Shown here one piece after another: positions 27,065 to 36,275 of a DNA stretch of 64,000 nt. Origin of the DNA: Actinomycetes bacterium (lineage in GTDB: Bacteria; Actinomycetota; Acidimicrobiia; Acidimicrobiales; Palsa-688); contig JAKBBA010000012.1 of assembly GCA_021808665.1 (NCBI GenBank), positions 21,642 through 85,641 of the forward strand, written 5' to 3'. Position 1 is the stretch's first letter. Every line of letters starts with the position of its first letter. The position numbers were made by a program, and so were the translations under genes. The notes under the pieces were generated by a model. The model worked only from the letters and a program-made list of their open reading frames with translations, made no database searches and had not been told where the DNA came from.

Positions 27065-28072
27065 CTACCCCCTGTTCCAGAAGCCAGGTCCGACAGGCCC
27101 ACCGCCGGCCTGGCTGTAGTCAGCCTGAGCGACGATAAATCCTTGCGCGTCCACCGCGATTGGCAGCTGAGGAAGTCCGCGAGCGGCGGGCCCGAAGATC
27201 GGCTTGCTCAGCTGCAGCACGTCGAAGGTCGAGTAGTGACAAGGGCAAACAAGTTGATGTGTCACCACGTTGTACAAGCTGGCGGGGCATCCGGCGTGAG
27301 TGCAGATCTTGGAGATCGCCACGATCCCGGTCTTGCCGTCGATGGGAATGTTCCAGCCGACCCTCTCCGGAGGAGTCTCGTAGTCGGCGTTGCCGAGATT
27401 GATGAGAAGGGTCGGGCTCAAAGCGTCCGACGGGTTGGTCTCGGGGAACACCGTCAGGATGCCGTTGACCGGAAGCTCTGACGGACGGATCGGCGTACCA
27501 TCCTGGGTGACAGCCCGAACGCCCTTTCCCCAAGCAGTCTGGTAGAGGTTGCGGTGTGGGCGGGGTCCCAGCGAGGCGATCGGGAAGGCTATAGCCAGCC
27601 CGAAAACCCCGCCGACAGCGCCCAACATCTTGAAAAGGAACGGCCTGCGTGCCATCGGGTCCAGCCCACGGCCGAGCGATTCGGCTACGGCGATCCTGTC
27701 CGCTTCGGAGCTCACGTTGTGATGGCCTCTGCTGGCTATCACGTCGTGGCCTGGCATTAGGTCGCGTGCCCATAGGATCAGCCCGACCCCGAGCCCTCCG
27801 AACGCCAGGCCCCAGCACAACCCCGCCAGCTCGTTGTTCGCCCCGTCGACGTACACGACGGCGAGCCCTATAGACGCTAGGAGGGTTACCGTCCATGCTG
27901 CGGCTATACGCCGCTCGGCCTTCTTGGCACCCTTGGGATCACCCTGGTAGCGCCAGCGCGAGTCGTCTTGGTCCATGGGGACATCGTCGGGCCACGGCTC
28001 GCCGGGGTCTATCCCGAAGTGGCGAGGGTTGCGGGCGAAAGGCGTCTGCTTCTCGTCGAGCGTGTCGGTCAT
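27065..28072 (-). CDS. qcrA: Rieske iron-sulfur subunit of the bc1 complex
   Basis: 335 residues with three transmembrane helices (about 55-75, 82-105 and 150-172), the actinobacterial form, rather than one. The Rieske 2Fe-2S ligands are in ICTHAGCPASL and LVCPCHYSTFD. The acidic cytoplasmic N-terminus has DPGEPWPDDVP. Overlaps qcrC by four bases (ATGA) and is five bases from qcrB. Confidence 0.97.
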   Translation of the reverse strand: MTDTLDEKQTPFARNPRHFGIDPGEPWPDDVPMDQDDSRWRYQGDPKGAKKAERRIAAAWTVTLLASIGLAVVYVDGANNELAGLCWGLAFGGLGVGLILWARDLMPGHDVIASRGHHNVSSEADRIAVAESLGRGLDPMARRPFLFKMLGAVGGVFGLAIAFPIASLGPRPHRNLYQTAWGKGVRAVTQDGTPIRPSELPVNGILTVFPETNPSDALSPTLLINLGNADYETPPERVGWNIPIDGKTGIVAISKICTHAGCPASLYNVVTHQLVCPCHYSTFDVLQLSKPIFGPAARGLPQLPIAVDAQGFIVAQADYSQAGGGPVGPGFWNRG

Positions 28073-28920
28073 CCTCTGTTACCTATCATCCGGGCGGCGA
28101 ACCACAGAAGGCAGAACCCTCCTAGTATCGCCACGAAACCTTCCGCCACCGGGCCTATGCGGCCGATAGCGAACCCGCCAGGGTTGGAGGCGTGGTGAAG
28201 GTAGGTGACGTACTGGGCGATCGCCGAGATCTGGGCGTTGGTGAGCTCTGTGAATATCGGCATGGGCTTCGGGCCCACCAGCGGCGCCTCAGCCACCTGG
28301 GTGAGGGTCGCATTGTTCAGTGACGGAACTACGTTACCGTTGGAAAGTATGTTCCCCGAGCCGGCCGCTTGGTGGCACTCGGCACAGTTGATCGAGAACA
28401 GCTGCTGGCCTTCCGAGAGGGTGACACAACCCTTCTCGGACTGAGCGGCGAGCGTCCCCTGGTTCTGACAAAGCGGTTGCACGGTAGGGATGGTCGGCCC
28501 GGAGCCGCCCTTGCCTGTTATCTGCGGCAGAGCGTTGATGTAGGCGACCAGCTGGCGGATCTGGGCGGAAGTGAAGATGCTGTGGTGGCGGATCGCCTCG
28601 TTGTTTGCAGCGTTAAGGGGCATCCGGCCGGTGGTCAGGTAGAAGTCGGCGGCCGCTGCGCCCTTGTCGACGAGCGACGGGGCACCGCTCACGACGCCGC
28701 CTTCGCCCTCGTATCCGTGGCAGCTCTGGCAGTGCTCGGAGTACAGGACCGCCCCAGCGGCGATGTCATTGGAGTTGGTAGAGACCAGAGCCTCCTGTGC
28801 TTTGGCGCTCGACTGCGTAAGGCTGAGCACCGAAAAGGCCAGGAGGGCGACGCCGAACAGGACGGCAGGACCGATTAGGAGACGATTCGAACGGAGCTTC
28901 TTTAGTAGTCGCATGATCAT
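28069..28920 (-). CDS. qcrC: Di-heme cytochrome c subunit QcrC
   Basis: 283 residues. Two c-type heme sites (CQSCH near 67 and CAECH near 180) carry electrons from the Rieske protein straight to CuA, replacing a soluble cytochrome c. There is an N-terminal anchor helix (LIGPAVLFGVALLAFSVLSL) and a C-terminal helix. The ATG overlaps the ctaE stop (ATGA); the second ATG two codons later is also possible. The upstream open frame lies inside ctaE. Confidence 0.96.
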   Translation of the reverse strand: MIMRLLKKLRSNRLLIGPAVLFGVALLAFSVLSLTQSSAKAQEALVSTNSNDIAAGAVLYSEHCQSCHGYEGEGGVVSGAPSLVDKGAAAADFYLTTGRMPLNAANNEAIRHHSIFTSAQIRQLVAYINALPQITGKGGSGPTIPTVQPLCQNQGTLAAQSEKGCVTLSEGQQLFSINCAECHQAAGSGNILSNGNVVPSLNNATLTQVAEAPLVGPKPMPIFTELTNAQISAIAQYVTYLHHASNPGGFAIGRIGPVAEGFVAILGGFCLLWFAARMIGNRG

Positions 28921-29534
28921 TTCAGAACGAAGATGGCCAGGAACATAGCTACCCACACGACGTCGACGAAGTGCCAGTAGTAGGAGAGCATTTCTATGGC
29001 CGGCATCGTGCGGTGGCCGAAACGCGGGGAGCGAAATACCCGTACCCCGACGATGATCATCGCCGCCAGGCCACCAGCCACATGCAGAAAGTGGAAGCCC
29101 GTAAGGGTATAGAAAGCCGACCCGTAAGCGTCCTTGCTGATGGAGAACGGCCGGCCGATGTAGTCGGAAATCTGCATGCCCTCGAACAGCGCTCCCAGCA
29201 CGAAGGTCATGGCAGTCCAGCCGATGAAGCCCCACTTCGAGCCTTTGATAGCCCTGTGCACCCCGTACTGCATCGTGAAGGACGAGAGCACCAGCAGGAT
29301 CGTCGCCACCAGCACCGGCGGGACGTCAAGAACGTCGCCTCTTGGAGGCCAGGGGCGGGTTGCGGAGCGGAGGCTGAAGTACGCCGCAAACAGGCCGGAG
29401 AAGAACATGAGCTCCGAGGCGAGCCAGACGATGACCCCGACCTGAAGAAGCTTCGGTCGATACATCGACGGGTCTACCTGCCTGAGCGTACCCGCCTGGG
29501 GCGCGACGGGTCCGGTGGTGGTAATTGCTGTCAC
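28917..29534 (-). CDS. ctaE: Cytochrome c oxidase subunit III
   Basis: 205 residues with five transmembrane helices. Includes SELMFFSGLFAAYFSLR and the C-terminal LSYYWHFVDVVWVAMFLAIF, both standard for the five-helix form. First gene of ctaE-qcrC-qcrA-qcrB, which puts oxidase and bc1 subunits in one transcript, fitting an obligate supercomplex. Confidence 0.96.
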   Translation of the reverse strand: MTAITTTGPVAPQAGTLRQVDPSMYRPKLLQVGVIVWLASELMFFSGLFAAYFSLRSATRPWPPRGDVLDVPPVLVATILLVLSSFTMQYGVHRAIKGSKWGFIGWTAMTFVLGALFEGMQISDYIGRPFSISKDAYGSAFYTLTGFHFLHVAGGLAAMIIVGVRVFRSPRFGHRTMPAIEMLSYYWHFVDVVWVAMFLAIFVLK

Positions 29535-29634
29535 TGCCCTCTATTTCTACACAACTTGAGACCGGAATCCCAAACTCAGCGCTTTCCGGGACCAACTGGG
29601 CGGCAAAAGTCCACTTCAGCGCTAGCATCGAGTC

Positions 29635-30531
29635 ATGGCTCCAGGGCCGCTGTCGCCGATAGCATTCTTCACCCACCCCCGACTCCAACCAGCGACCTTG
29701 GTGGCTGTGGCCGTATCTGCCGCGTGGTACTTGCGCGCTCGACGGCGGACGGTCAGCTCCGGACGGACCTGGCCGGCGGCGCGCACCGTCTCGTTCTTGG
29801 CCGGCGAGCTCGTCATGTTCACCGCCGCCACGTCGGGTCTCCTGGCGTTCGCCGAGACGAACTTCTCGGCATTGGCCTCCTGGTACGCGTCGCTCGGCGT
29901 GGTCGGCCCCGGACTGGTAGTGCTCGGGGCCCCGCTGCGACTCGGCGAGCTCGCCTCACTGGCTTCGCCGTCAGAGCCCGGCGGTTCTCGCGGAGACCCG
30001 GTGGGTGGGTTCCTGTCGAAACCTGTAGTTCGTGGCCTCACGTTCCCGTTGGTTACCTGGATGACTTTCGCCGCGTCTGGCATGGTCTTCTTCTTCACGG
30101 GCCTGGTGGGCGACACTGTTTCCAATACGTGGGTTGCGCAGGCTTCGGGAATCGTTTTGATCTTGATCGGATTGGCATTCTGGTGGGTGGTGGTTGCCGC
30201 CGACCGGGCGCCGTGGAAGCTCGGGTACTGGCAGAGGATCTTCTACCTGCTGGCAGTCTTCCCGCTCTTTGGTGTTCTAGGCATGACCCTTCAGAGCGAG
30301 ACCTCTCGAATAGCCCCCTACGTATCGCAGGGAAGCCTCCACCTGGGCGCCGCGGTGCTATGGGTCGCCGGCGAGACCGTGGCTTTGTACGCGACGATCG
30401 CCGTTTTCGTGCAGTGGCTGCGCGACGACGAACGAAACGCTGTCGCCCACGACCGAGCATCCGAGGCGGCCGCAGCCCGCCAGCTGGCCCTATGGCGGGC
30501 ATCTCGCGACGCTGCAGCGCGAGCCCGGTGA
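29635..30531 (+). CDS. CtaG-like membrane protein lacking the His motif
   Basis: 298 residues with about seven transmembrane segments. The order of helices, PGLVVLGAPLRLGEL in the middle and SLHLGAAVLWVAGE near the end follow the caa3-type CtaG oxidase assembly family. The family's HMxxH copper-handling motif before the PLL/LGAP stretch is replaced by SWYASLGVVGPGL. It lies next to ctaE on the opposite strand, which supports an oxidase-related role. Either a degenerate copper chaperone or a paralogue with a changed role. The remote similarity was judged by eye. Confidence 0.55.
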   Translation: MAPGPLSPIAFFTHPRLQPATLVAVAVSAAWYLRARRRTVSSGRTWPAARTVSFLAGELVMFTAATSGLLAFAETNFSALASWYASLGVVGPGLVVLGAPLRLGELASLASPSEPGGSRGDPVGGFLSKPVVRGLTFPLVTWMTFAASGMVFFFTGLVGDTVSNTWVAQASGIVLILIGLAFWWVVVAADRAPWKLGYWQRIFYLLAVFPLFGVLGMTLQSETSRIAPYVSQGSLHLGAAVLWVAGETVALYATIAVFVQWLRDDERNAVAHDRASEAAAARQLALWRASRDAAARAR

Positions 30532-31754
30532 GCGCCCTCGTCACGGTCAAAGCGATTCGGGCTGCACAGGAGCGCCTTGCCGGGGTCCTTCAGTCGGTTC
30601 CCACCTACCGCTCTGACACTTTGAGCAGGCTCAGCGGCCGTAGCGTGCTTATCAAACCGGAGTTCCGCCAGCGCACGGGCTCCTTCAAGATCCGCGGGGC
30701 CTTTAACCTGATCAGCCGCCTCCCTCCAGGCCGGGAGGTGGTGGCCGCCTCCGCCGGCAACCACGCTCAAGGCGTCGCTCTCGCCGCCGCCCTTACCGGT
30801 CGGACGGCCACGATCTTCATGCCCGAAGGAGCCTCCCTCCCCAAGATCAACGCTACCCGGGGATACGGAGCGACCGTCCGCCTCGAAGGCAGCATCCTCG
30901 ACGACGCCATCGGTATCGCTCGGGACTACGCGCAAGCCAGCGACGCTACGTTCGTGCCTCCTTTCGACGACCTCGACGTCATCGCCGGCCAGGGCACTCT
31001 CGGCTTGGAGGTCCTCGACGAGGCACCTGACGCAGAGGTCATCCTGGTGCCTGTCGGCGGTGGCGGGCTGCTGGCCGGGGTGAGCGCAGCAGTCGCTGAG
31101 GCTTCCCCGTCGGGCTCGTCAGGTCGGCACCGGCCCTCGGTGATAGGAGTGGAGGCCGCGGGAGCTCCGACGATGAGCGCTGCGCTGGCGGCGGGGCGGC
31201 CAGTGCCCCTGGCATCGGTGTCGACTATGGCGGACGGGATCGCCGTCGGCTGCGTCAGCGGGATAACGCTTGCTCACGCCGAGAAGTTCGTCGAAGCGGT
31301 TCTCACGGTGGACGAAGAGGAGATCTCCAGAGCCATCCTCCTCGGCGTTGAGCGTCTCAAGGCCGTGGTCGAACCTGCCGGTGCGGTCGGTCTCGGCGCC
31401 CTCGCCTCCGGGCGGGTACCCGGGACGGGACCGGTGGTAGTGGTGTTATCAGGCGGAAACGTCGACCCCTTGCTGCTGGCGAAGCTCATCGACCACGGCC
31501 TCTCCGCCGCCGGGCGCTACCTGACGCTGCGAGTCGTGGTCGGCGACCGGGCTGGGTCGCTTGCCTCGGTAACTGCGGACCTGGCCAGGCTGGGTCTAAA
31601 CGTCCTCGACGTGGAGCACCATCGCAACGGCAGACCGATAGGCGTGGGGCAGGTGGAGATACAGGTTACCGTCGAAACCCGCGACCGAGATCACCATGCC
31701 GACGTCATCGCTGCACTCGAAGCTGCCGGCCACCACGCCACCGAGGTGCTCTGA
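30528..31754 (+). CDS. ilvA: Threonine ammonia-lyase
   Basis: About 408 residues. PLP-dependent conversion of threonine to 2-oxobutanoate for isoleucine, or catabolic. The PLP lysine is in RTGSFKIRGAFN, SAGNHAQGVA follows, and the Gly-rich phosphate loop is VPVGGGGLLAG. The last 80 residues form an ACT-like domain (VVVGDRAGSLASVTADLA), suggesting amino-acid control. The GTG start overlaps the stop of the CtaG-like gene (GTGA). The 3' end runs 64 bases into truA on the other strand. Confidence 0.9.
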   Translation: MSALVTVKAIRAAQERLAGVLQSVPTYRSDTLSRLSGRSVLIKPEFRQRTGSFKIRGAFNLISRLPPGREVVAASAGNHAQGVALAAALTGRTATIFMPEGASLPKINATRGYGATVRLEGSILDDAIGIARDYAQASDATFVPPFDDLDVIAGQGTLGLEVLDEAPDAEVILVPVGGGGLLAGVSAAVAEASPSGSSGRHRPSVIGVEAAGAPTMSAALAAGRPVPLASVSTMADGIAVGCVSGITLAHAEKFVEAVLTVDEEEISRAILLGVERLKAVVEPAGAVGLGALASGRVPGTGPVVVVLSGGNVDPLLLAKLIDHGLSAAGRYLTLRVVVGDRAGSLASVTADLARLGLNVLDVEHHRNGRPIGVGQVEIQVTVETRDRDHHADVIAALEAAGHHATEVL

Positions 31755-32533
31755 TCCCCGTAGCGCACATCCCATAGGCACAACCCGTGCGGCGGTGCGA
31801 GCTGCCCGGCCGCGGAGCGTGAGCGGGCCTTCAAGATGGCAGTCACCTCCCCCGCCTTCTTCGTCCCTGCGCCGACCTCGACCAGCGTGCCGACGATAGA
31901 ACGGACCATTTGGTGGCAGAAAGACGACGCCTCGATGTCGAATCGGAGCCTGCCGGCCCCGATCTCATACCAGCGGGCGTCGGCAACGACCCGCACAAGG
32001 GAGGCTGCAGGGTCAGGAGGCCGCCGGCAGAAGGACGCAAAGTCGTGCTCACCGATCAGGGCGTCTGAAGCGAGCCGCATCGCCGGCAGGTCGAGACGGC
32101 GTGCCACATGCCAAGTGGTCCGGGCTACGAACGGGTCCGCAAATGGCGAGTTCAAGATGTTGTAGCGGTATAGGCGGGCTGTGGCCGAACGCCGAGCGTC
32201 GAAGTCGTCGTCGGCGACTGCTACGTCTCGGATGACGATCGATGGGCGCAGCGTCTTGTTGATCGCTTTGTGGAGCCTGGCGACGTCGACGTCCTCACGC
32301 GCGGTGAAGGTCACGACCTGACCCCAAGCGTGCACTCCGGCGTCAGTCCTACCCGCGCAAGTCAGGTCGACGGTATGGCGGAGGTAGCGCTCCAAGGCTC
32401 CGCTCAGCGCGCCGGCCACCGTGACCACACCGGGCTGGGCGGCAAAACCGTGAAAACCAGAGCCGTCGTAGGCGACGAGCAGCCGAAGACGCTGCGTCGG
32501 CAGGGTCGTCACCGCCTCCGGGGCGTTAGGCAC
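31691..32533 (-). CDS. truA: tRNA pseudouridine(38-40) synthase
   Basis: 280 residues. Active-site Asp in CAGRTDAGVHAWGQV. RLLVAYDGSGFHGFAAQPG opens the fold, LYRYNILN and the C-terminal FCHQMVRSIVGTLVEVG are typical. It follows rplQ, the usual place at the end of the alpha operon. The C-terminal tail after GLCLWDVRY, about 20 residues, lies in the overlap with ilvA and may be dispensable. Confidence 0.95.
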   Translation of the reverse strand: MPNAPEAVTTLPTQRLRLLVAYDGSGFHGFAAQPGVVTVAGALSGALERYLRHTVDLTCAGRTDAGVHAWGQVVTFTAREDVDVARLHKAINKTLRPSIVIRDVAVADDDFDARRSATARLYRYNILNSPFADPFVARTTWHVARRLDLPAMRLASDALIGEHDFASFCRRPPDPAASLVRVVADARWYEIGAGRLRFDIEASSFCHQMVRSIVGTLVEVGAGTKKAGEVTAILKARSRSAAGQLAPPHGLCLWDVRYGDQSTSVAWWPAASSAAMTSAW

Positions 32534-32596
32534 AGATTGGTCCGAGAACAGAGTCAGGGCTACGCCCCCAGTTCCGGCGTTGTAGGACCTAGAAGG

Positions 32597-32977
32597 TCAG
32601 ACGAACTCGATACGGGCCATGGGAGCGTTGTCACCGTGGCGCGGTCCGAGCTTGAGAATCCGGGTGTAGCCACCGGCGCGCTCGGAGTAGCGAGGACCGA
32701 TCTCCGAGAACAGCTTGTGGGCCATGTCCTTGTCACGTATCAAGGCGACGACTTGGCGCTGCAGGTGCACCGCCCTATCCTGGTCAGCTGCGGCCTTCTT
32801 GGCTTTCGTAACGCACTTCTCTATAACCGGGCGAAGGTACTTGGCTTTCGCTTCAGTTGTCACGATCGCCTCCGCTGCTATCAGGGAGGCGACCATGTTC
32901 CCGATCATCGCCTTTTGGTGCTCAGCGTCTCCGCCGAAACGCCGGCCCTTCTTCGGGCGCCCTGGGAGCGCTGTCAT
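32597..32977 (-). CDS. rplQ: Ribosomal protein bL17
   Basis: 126 residues; KKGRRFGGDAEHQKAMIGNMV and the C-terminal YTRILKLGPRHGDNAPMARIE are standard. Overlaps rpoA by four bases (ATGA). Confidence 0.97.
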   Translation of the reverse strand: MTALPGRPKKGRRFGGDAEHQKAMIGNMVASLIAAEAIVTTEAKAKYLRPVIEKCVTKAKKAAADQDRAVHLQRQVVALIRDKDMAHKLFSEIGPRYSERAGGYTRILKLGPRHGDNAPMARIEFV

Positions 32978-33930
32978 CGCACACCTCCGTCGTGGGGGCT
33001 CGGCTGCAAAGCCAACCCCCGTTCGTCGAGCTTAGCCAGGACTTCGTCGAGCGACTTCTGGCCGAAGTTGGTTATAGCGAGAAGGTCCTCCTCGCTGCGC
33101 TGGATGAGCTCGCCCACGGTGTTGATCTGAGCACGCTTCAAGCAGTTACGGGGACGCTCTGAAAGGTCAAGCTCCTCGATCGGTAGGTCTATATCCGGCG
33201 AACCGCCGGTCACCGCCCCAACTTCGCCGAGCTCCAAGCCTCGCGGCTGGTCGCTCATATCAGCGATGAGCGACACCAGCGAGCGCAGCGTGTCGCCCGC
33301 TGAGGCTAGAGCCTCCCGGGGAGTGATCGACCCGTCGGTGGTTATGTCGAGAACCAGGCGGTCGTAGTTGGTCGACTGCTCCACCCGTGTCGGCTCGACG
33401 CTGAAGGCTGCCACGCGTACCGGGGAAAAGATGGAGTCGATCGGGATGACCCCGATCACTGCGGAACGCTTGTTACGCTCCGCTGACACGTAGCCGGTAC
33501 CGCGCTCGACTGTCACTTCGAAGGCGAGGCGGCCCTTAGCTGCGACGTTAGCTATCACCAGCTCCGGATTACGGATCTCCACGTCAGCGGTGACCGGGAT
33601 GTCACCTGCGGTGACTGTCGCAGGCCCGCTCACATCGAGACGTAGCGTAACTGGGTCGTCACCTTGCACGTCGAGGACCACGTCTTTTAGGTTCAAGACG
33701 ATCTCGGTGACGTCCTCTTTGACGCCCGGGATCGTAGTGAACTCGTGGAGCGCCTCGTCGAAGCGGACCTCGGTGATGGCCGCGCCTGGGATCGACGACA
33801 GCAGAGTACGCCGGAGGGCGACACCGAGGGTGTGGCCGAAACCCGGCTCGAGCGGGCCGACAGCGAAGCTCTGCCGGTTGGCGCGCTCCTCGCCTATAGC
33901 CTCGACTGACGGGCGTTGGATGATGAGCAT
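32974..33930 (-). CDS. rpoA: RNA polymerase alpha subunit
   Basis: 318 residues. The N-terminal dimerisation domain has FAVGPLEPGFGHTLGVALRR. The C-terminal domain, which contacts UP elements and regulators, has LSERPRNCLKRAQINTVGEL and NFGQKSLDEVLAKL. Sits between rpsD and rplQ as usual. Confidence 0.98.
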   Translation of the reverse strand: MLIIQRPSVEAIGEERANRQSFAVGPLEPGFGHTLGVALRRTLLSSIPGAAITEVRFDEALHEFTTIPGVKEDVTEIVLNLKDVVLDVQGDDPVTLRLDVSGPATVTAGDIPVTADVEIRNPELVIANVAAKGRLAFEVTVERGTGYVSAERNKRSAVIGVIPIDSIFSPVRVAAFSVEPTRVEQSTNYDRLVLDITTDGSITPREALASAGDTLRSLVSLIADMSDQPRGLELGEVGAVTGGSPDIDLPIEELDLSERPRNCLKRAQINTVGELIQRSEEDLLAITNFGQKSLDEVLAKLDERGLALQPSPHDGGVR

Positions 33931-33938
33931 GTGACTTC

Positions 33939-34565
33939 CTATTTCGAGTAGAGCTCGACGATCAGCGACTCACGAACCGGCACATCGATGTGCTCGCGAA
34001 GCGGCTGATCCAAGACGGTGACTTCGTGGCCTTCCCCACCCGTTCCTAGCCACGGTGGGACGGAACGGCCCAGGGTGTCCATGTTGTGGCGCACGACGAT
34101 CATGTCGCGGGACTTGCCCTTTATAGAGACAACGTCACCTTTACGAACACGGTATGACGGGATCGTGACTCTCTTACCGTTCACGAGTATGTGGCCGTGA
34201 CGCACGAACTGGCGCGACTGGGCGCGGCTCGACCCCCAGCCTGCTCGGAAAGCCACGTTGTCGAGACGCAACTCGAGCATCCGGAGCAGGTTCTCTCCAG
34301 TGATCCCCTGCTGACGGTTAGCTTCCTCGTAGAGGTTATGGAACTGCTTCTCCAAGATGCCGTAGATGCGGCGAGCCTTCTGCTTCTCACGTAGCTGGGT
34401 CAGGTACTCCGAACCCTGGCGCATACGATCCCGGCCATGCTCACCCGGCGGGTAGGGTCGCCGCTCGATTGGACATTTCATCGTGTCGCACTTGGGGCCT
34501 TTGAGGTACAGCTTCATCTTCTCGCGCCGACACAGCCGGCACCCTGGTCCTATATAACGGGCCAT
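33939..34565 (-). CDS. rpsD: Ribosomal protein uS4
   Basis: 208 residues from the ATG giving MARYIGPGCRLCRREKMKLY. It keeps a zinc-type Cys set (CRLC, then KCDTMKCP). The S4 RNA-binding domain has LRLDNVAFRAGW and RQFVRHGHILVNG. An upstream in-frame ATG would overlap rpsK and is not favoured. Confidence 0.97.
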   Translation of the reverse strand: MARYIGPGCRLCRREKMKLYLKGPKCDTMKCPIERRPYPPGEHGRDRMRQGSEYLTQLREKQKARRIYGILEKQFHNLYEEANRQQGITGENLLRMLELRLDNVAFRAGWGSSRAQSRQFVRHGHILVNGKRVTIPSYRVRKGDVVSIKGKSRDMIVVRHNMDTLGRSVPPWLGTGGEGHEVTVLDQPLREHIDVPVRESLIVELYSK

Positions 34566-34567
34566 CC

Positions 34568-34966
34568 CTACACCCTCCGCCGCTTCTTCGGCCGGCAACC
34601 GTTGTGAGGAACCGGCGTGACGTCTTTGATCCCGGCGACTTCGATGCCGGCCGTCATGATCGAGCGTATAGCGGTCTCACGTCCCGATCCTGGGCCTTTG
34701 ACGAGGACTTCCACCTTCTTCACTCCGTGCTCCATCGCCCGCTTGGCGCACGCTTCGGCCGCCATCTGAGCAGCGAACGGCGTGGACTTGCGCGAACCCT
34801 TGAAACCAACGTTCCCTGCAGAGGCCCACGCTAAGACGTTGCCCTCTGGGTCGCTTATGGACACGATCGTGTTGTTGAATGAGCTTTTTATGTGAGCGAC
34901 CCCGTAGGTGACGTTCTTGCGCTCCCGGCGGCGAGGACGCCGCCCACCCGGCTTTGGCTTGGCCAT
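34568..34966 (-). CDS. rpsK: Ribosomal protein uS11
   Basis: 132 residues. [19 protein letters not shown] and the C-terminal [20 protein letters not shown] are invariant features. Three bases before rpsD. Confidence 0.98.
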   Translation of the reverse strand: MAKPKPGGRRPRRRERKNVTYGVAHIKSSFNNTIVSISDPEGNVLAWASAGNVGFKGSRKSTPFAAQMAAEACAKRAMEHGVKKVEVLVKGPGSGRETAIRSIMTAGIEVAGIKDVTPVPHNGCRPKKRRRV

Positions 34967-34979
34967 CAGTTACGAACCA

Positions 34980-35360
34980 TCAGTGCTTGCGTACCTTCTT
35001 CTTTCCGGCGACTGTCTTCTTCGGACCCTTGCGGGTGCGGGCGTTGGTGTGGGTTCGCTGCCCGTGGACAGGAAGGCCACGGCGGTGCCTGATCCCCTGG
35101 TAGGAACCGATCTCCATCTTGCGCTTGATGTCCTGCGAGATGTCACGGCGCAGGTCACCTTCGACTTTCAGGTTGGTGTCGATCCACGTGCGCAGGCGGG
35201 CGACCTCCTCGTCTGTGAGGTCACGGACCCGTGTGGCTGGGTCTATTCCGGTACCTTCGCAGACCGTTGTAGCGGTCGTGTCGCCGATACCGAAGATGTA
35301 GGTGAGGGATGTCGCGAGACGCTTCTCGCGTGGGATGTCGACTCCTGCTATGCGGGCCAT
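34980..35360 (-). CDS. rpsM: Ribosomal protein uS13
   Basis: 126 residues. [40 protein letters not shown] and a basic tail that touches tRNA. Follows rpmJ by four bases. Confidence 0.98.
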   Translation of the reverse strand: MARIAGVDIPREKRLATSLTYIFGIGDTTATTVCEGTGIDPATRVRDLTDEEVARLRTWIDTNLKVEGDLRRDISQDIKRKMEIGSYQGIRHRRGLPVHGQRTHTNARTRKGPKKTVAGKKKVRKH

Positions 35361-35364
35361 CAGT

Positions 35365-35478
35365 TCAGCCCTGCCTCTGCTTGTGACGAGGGTTGGTGCA
35401 GATAACCATCACGCGGCCGTGCCGCCTGATGACCTTGCAGTGCTCGCATATTGCTTTCACACTTGGACGTACTTTCAC
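35365..35478 (-). CDS. rpmJ: Ribosomal protein bL36
   Basis: 37 residues from a GTG start: [20 protein letters not shown] followed by [17 protein letters not shown]. The zinc ligands are Cys11, Cys14, Cys27 and His32, so this is the zinc-binding form. It lies just ahead of rpsM, its usual place, but without infA before it. Confidence 0.97.
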   Translation of the reverse strand: MKVRPSVKAICEHCKVIRRHGRVMVICTNPRHKQRQG

Positions 35479-35534
35479 CGTGGCTCCATCGAATAGGGGC
35501 ATGGCCGCGCGTGGGCGCGCATGGCCGGACGAGT

Positions 35535-35564
35535 ATTCTACTACGTTAGCGCACCGGGGTCTAG
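35535..35564 (-). promoter_or_regulatory. Candidate promoter of the rpmJ-rpsM-rpoA group
   Basis: Minus strand CTAGAC, 18 bases, TAGAAT, ending 56 bases upstream of the rpmJ GTG. It would let the alpha-operon genes be expressed apart from secY-adk. Consensus match only. Confidence 0.35.
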
Positions 35565-36271
35565 ACGGCTCCCCGTTTGCGCCTGTCGATCTCGGTGACG
35601 ATCCTTTCCGTCACCTCGTCGAGAGGACCCGTCCCGCCGATCGTCGCTAGGAGGGACCGCTGCGAATACCAAGAGACAAGCGGGGCGGTCTCACGTTCGT
35701 AGAGTTCGAGGCGCCGCTGTATGGCAGCCTCAGTATCGTCGTCGCGCTGCACAACGTCCCCGCCGCACACGTCGCATATCCCAGGAACCTTTGGGGGGTT
35801 GTCAGGGACGCTGTAGTTGGCACCGCAAGAGGAGCACACCCGCCTTGACGCCAGACGGGTGAGGACCGCAGCGGTGGGGACGTCCAAGTTGATGACCAGG
35901 TCGAGCTTCAAAGGGTCCAGGATCGCCTCCAACGCCTCGGCTTGGCCTACGGTCCTCGGAAACCCGTCGAGGACGAAGCCCCGGTGCGACGCATCGGGGT
36001 GCGTTAGGCGCTCCTTGACCACACCTATGACGACCTCGTCTGGGACGAGCTCTCCAGCGTCGAGGTACCGCTTAGCTATGATCCCGAACTCCGACCCGGA
36101 GCGGATCGCAGCCCTGAAAGTGTCGCCTGTAGCGATGTGAGGTACCACATAGTGTCGAGACAGGCGGATCGCCTGCGTCCCTTTGCCAGCACCCTGCTTG
36201 CCGAGGATCACCAACCTCGCTCCCGGGGACACGGAGGGCGCCGTGGCCTCCCCGGTCAGGTCGGAGGGCAT
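35561..36271 (-). CDS. adk: Adenylate kinase
   Basis: 236 residues. AMP + ATP to 2 ADP. P-loop [12 protein letters not shown] (Gln where Pro is common) and [14 protein letters not shown]. The long LID domain has a four-Cys zinc site (CSSC at about 138 and CDVC at about 157). The N-terminal extension of about 18 residues before ARLVILG may be shorter in reality. Five bases after secY. map and infA, normally next, are absent. Confidence 0.96.
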   Translation of the reverse strand: MPSDLTGEATAPSVSPGARLVILGKQGAGKGTQAIRLSRHYVVPHIATGDTFRAAIRSGSEFGIIAKRYLDAGELVPDEVVIGVVKERLTHPDASHRGFVLDGFPRTVGQAEALEAILDPLKLDLVINLDVPTAAVLTRLASRRVCSSCGANYSVPDNPPKVPGICDVCGGDVVQRDDDTEAAIQRRLELYERETAPLVSWYSQRSLLATIGGTGPLDEVTERIVTEIDRRKRGAV

Positions 36272-36275
36272 GGCA

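Noticed and set aside
28971..30527. Upstream part of the long frame that ends as ilvA
   Set aside because: Runs antisense to ctaE and out of frame with the CtaG-like gene; ilvA homology begins only after the GTG at 30528.
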